A DNA stretch of 6,764 bases from Halieaceae bacterium (lineage in GTDB: Bacteria; Pseudomonadota; Gammaproteobacteria; Pseudomonadales; Halieaceae). The notes under the pieces are model-generated. The model was not told the origin of the DNA. It searched no databases and saw only the letters and a program-made list of their open reading frames with translations. The translations under genes were made by a program, and so were the position numbers. Positions 5,390 to 6,764 of this stretch are shown here, in pieces; position 1 is the first letter of the stretch; every line of letters starts with the position of its first letter. The DNA lies in NCBI GenBank assembly GCA_018666055.1, contig JABJAS010000368.1, forward strand, positions 1-6,764, in the 5' to 3' direction.

Positions 5390-5731
5390 ATGTTTATTTC
5401 TAATGCCTATGCGCAAGCCGCGGCGGAGCAGCCTCAAGGTGGTGGATTGTTTCTGCCGTTAATGATGGTTGGTATTTTGTTGTTCATGTATTTCACGACT
5501 ATTCGTCCGCAGCGTAAAAGACAAAAAGAACACGGCGCGATGGTGACGGCGCTGCAGAAGGGCGATGAAGTGGCCCTCTCCTCAGGCATGATGGGAAAGA
5601 TTAGCGCGGTCGACGACAACTACTTAGTCCTCTCGGTTGGTAATGGCGTAGAGCTGAAGTTTCAGAAGATTCATGTGACCTCCGTGTTGCCTAAGGGTAC
5701 GCTGAAGTCTGTTGGCGTTCAGTCTGATTGA
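5390..5731 (+). CDS. yajC: YajC, Sec translocon accessory membrane protein
   Basis: Small single-span inner-membrane protein that associates with SecDF as part of the holotranslocon. 113 residues from the ATG chosen by its ribosome binding site. The N-terminus MFISNAYAQAAAEQPQGGG is a typical YajC opening. The membrane segment covers about residues 20-38 and is followed by the family signature IRPQRKRQKEH, whose positive charges place the C-terminal domain in the cytoplasm. The soluble part (GDEVALSSGMMGKISAVDD) fits the YajC domain. Usual gammaproteobacterial order is tgt-yajC-secD-secF. Here the upstream gene is a nuclease and the downstream gene a PLP enzyme, so the gene is outside its normal operon, or the lineage has rearranged it. 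Its last 20 bases overlap the following gene if that gene starts at 5712. Confidence 0.95.
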   Translation: MFISNAYAQAAAEQPQGGGLFLPLMMVGILLFMYFTTIRPQRKRQKEHGAMVTALQKGDEVALSSGMMGKISAVDDNYLVLSVGNGVELKFQKIHVTSVLPKGTLKSVGVQSD

Positions 5732-6743
5732 GTATCCGCCTCGCCTGAATTTGGCGAGGCTCCCGACGCCTTTGCATCTGCTGCCCAGGGCATCGGCGCG
5801 TTGGGGTGCAGGTAAGCGCATCTGGATAAAACGGGACGATCTGACCGGCTCAGCGTTGACCGGTAACAAAGTACGTAAGTTAGAGTTCATTGCTGCCCAT
5901 GCTCAGGCCGAGGGTTTGACAACGCTGGTGACCTGCGGTGGCGTGCAAAGTAACCATTGTCGCGCGACTGCCCTGATCGCCGCTCAACTAGGATTGCACT
6001 GTCACGTGGTATTACGAGCGGATGACGACGCGGTCTCGACCACGGGCAACTTCTTATTGGACCAGTTGGCTGGCGCCAGCTACGAAATTTTGCCATCCGC
6101 TCAGTGGGGCCGGGGTGTCAAAGAGGCCTTTGGCAGAGCAGAGGCAGCGTGCTTGGAGGCGGGGCGGCCCGCACTGCTGATTCCAACAGGTGGTAGCGAC
6201 AGCCTCGGGATATGGGGCTACATTGCGGCCGCCGAGGAACTCCGCGGAGACTTGATCACAGCGGGCATTGATCGCGCTACCGTCGCCCTCGCCACTGGCT
6301 CTGCCGGGACCCAAACAGGGTTGACGGCCGGCGCGGTATTGCACGAACTGCCCGTATCAGTCGTGGGCTATGCGGTCTGTGATGACAGTGATTGGTTTAA
6401 TGTCCGAGTCTCGGCTGACTGGCGGGCGTCAGTGTTGCGATGGCCGCAATTACCAGATATCTCGTTGGTGCCAAACACTCGGGACCATTCGGTAGGGCCG
6501 GGCTATGGCCGAGCGGACCCGGCGATTTATGCGCTGATCACCGAGCTGACGCGTCTCGAGGGAATTCCGTTAGACCCCGTCTATACGGGTAAGGCATTTC
6601 ATGGCCTGATCACTGATATTGAGGCGGGACATTATGATGGCGTCGACGATATCGTCTTTTTGCATACAGGGGGTATTTTTGGCCTCTTCTCTCACGAGGC
6701 TCAGCTGCTCAGAGCTGCTGCAAGCGCTTCGGTTACGCATTGA
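5712..6743 (+). CDS. PLP-dependent D-cysteine desulfhydrase / ACC deaminase family enzyme
   Basis: Fold-type II PLP enzyme, 343 residues (family about 325-345). Visible are KRDDLTGSALTGNKVRKLEF with Schiff-base K53, CGGVQSNHCRAT (75-86) for substrate carboxylate binding, a glycine-rich phosphate loop GSAGTQTG near 197-204, and PVYTGK with Y291, equivalent to Y294 of bacterial ACC deaminase. T292 and T319 (LHTGG) replace the Glu295 and Leu322 that favour ACC. Desulfhydrase-type enzymes have small hydroxyl residues there, so D-cysteine or a related D-amino acid is the likelier substrate, yielding pyruvate, sulfide and ammonia. No in-frame ATG or early GTG exists and a stop lies at 5703-5705, so the start must be TTG 5712 (chosen) or a CTG at 5709 or 5724. 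AAGGG lies 13 nt before the TTG. The 20-nt overlap with yajC suggests translational coupling. Product class is sure, exact substrate and start less so. Confidence 0.88.
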   Translation: MAFSLIEYPPRLNLARLPTPLHLLPRASARWGAGKRIWIKRDDLTGSALTGNKVRKLEFIAAHAQAEGLTTLVTCGGVQSNHCRATALIAAQLGLHCHVVLRADDDAVSTTGNFLLDQLAGASYEILPSAQWGRGVKEAFGRAEAACLEAGRPALLIPTGGSDSLGIWGYIAAAEELRGDLITAGIDRATVALATGSAGTQTGLTAGAVLHELPVSVVGYAVCDDSDWFNVRVSADWRASVLRWPQLPDISLVPNTRDHSVGPGYGRADPAIYALITELTRLEGIPLDPVYTGKAFHGLITDIEAGHYDGVDDIVFLHTGGIFGLFSHEAQLLRAAASASVTH

Positions 6744-6764
6744 AGGCCCGGTACCAAAGCGCCG

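Overview
The window looks like a chromosomal housekeeping segment of a gammaproteobacterium with moderately high GC. It may be a marine or uncultivated lineage, but that is inference. The argument is the protein types (CysS, FolD, an ExoIII/Crc-type nuclease, YajC) and the order cysS, folD, tRNA genes, which recalls the Pseudomonas arrangement. No plasmid, phage, transposase or CRISPR sequence is visible.

Left part (1-2537): the 3' part of cysS (+), missing about 17 codons at its left edge, runs convergently into folD (-) with only 8 nt between the stop codons. Upstream of folD, on the + strand, a good sigma70-type promoter with a GC-rich discriminator drives tRNA-Pro(TGG). tRNA-His(GTG) follows 72 nt later. 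A terminator-like hairpin with six T lies between the two tRNA genes.

Middle (2538-3286): about 750 nt without a convincing protein gene. Its left half is GC-rich with several small hairpins. On the minus strand it carries the most interesting item of the window: a candidate small RNA of about 95 nt (about 2994 down to 2900). It has a plausible promoter (TTTACA, 17 nt, CATACT), a perfect-arm 13-bp palindrome inside the promoter spacer, a 7-bp internal stem, and a strong intrinsic terminator with eight T.

Right part (3287-6764): a formyltransferase-fold protein of unknown substrate (-, GTG start) is divergent from an exodeoxyribonuclease III-type nuclease (+). yajC (+) comes next, and then a PLP-dependent enzyme of the D-cysteine desulfhydrase/ACC deaminase family (+) that overlaps the yajC 3' end and contains no ATG codon in frame. 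yajC has neither tgt upstream nor secD directly downstream here, which is unlike the usual order.

Functional links: FolD makes 5,10-methenyl- and 10-formyl-tetrahydrofolate, the expected one-carbon donor of the nearby formyltransferase. The tRNA genes and cysS belong to translation. Nuclease, YajC and PLP enzyme have no obvious shared role.
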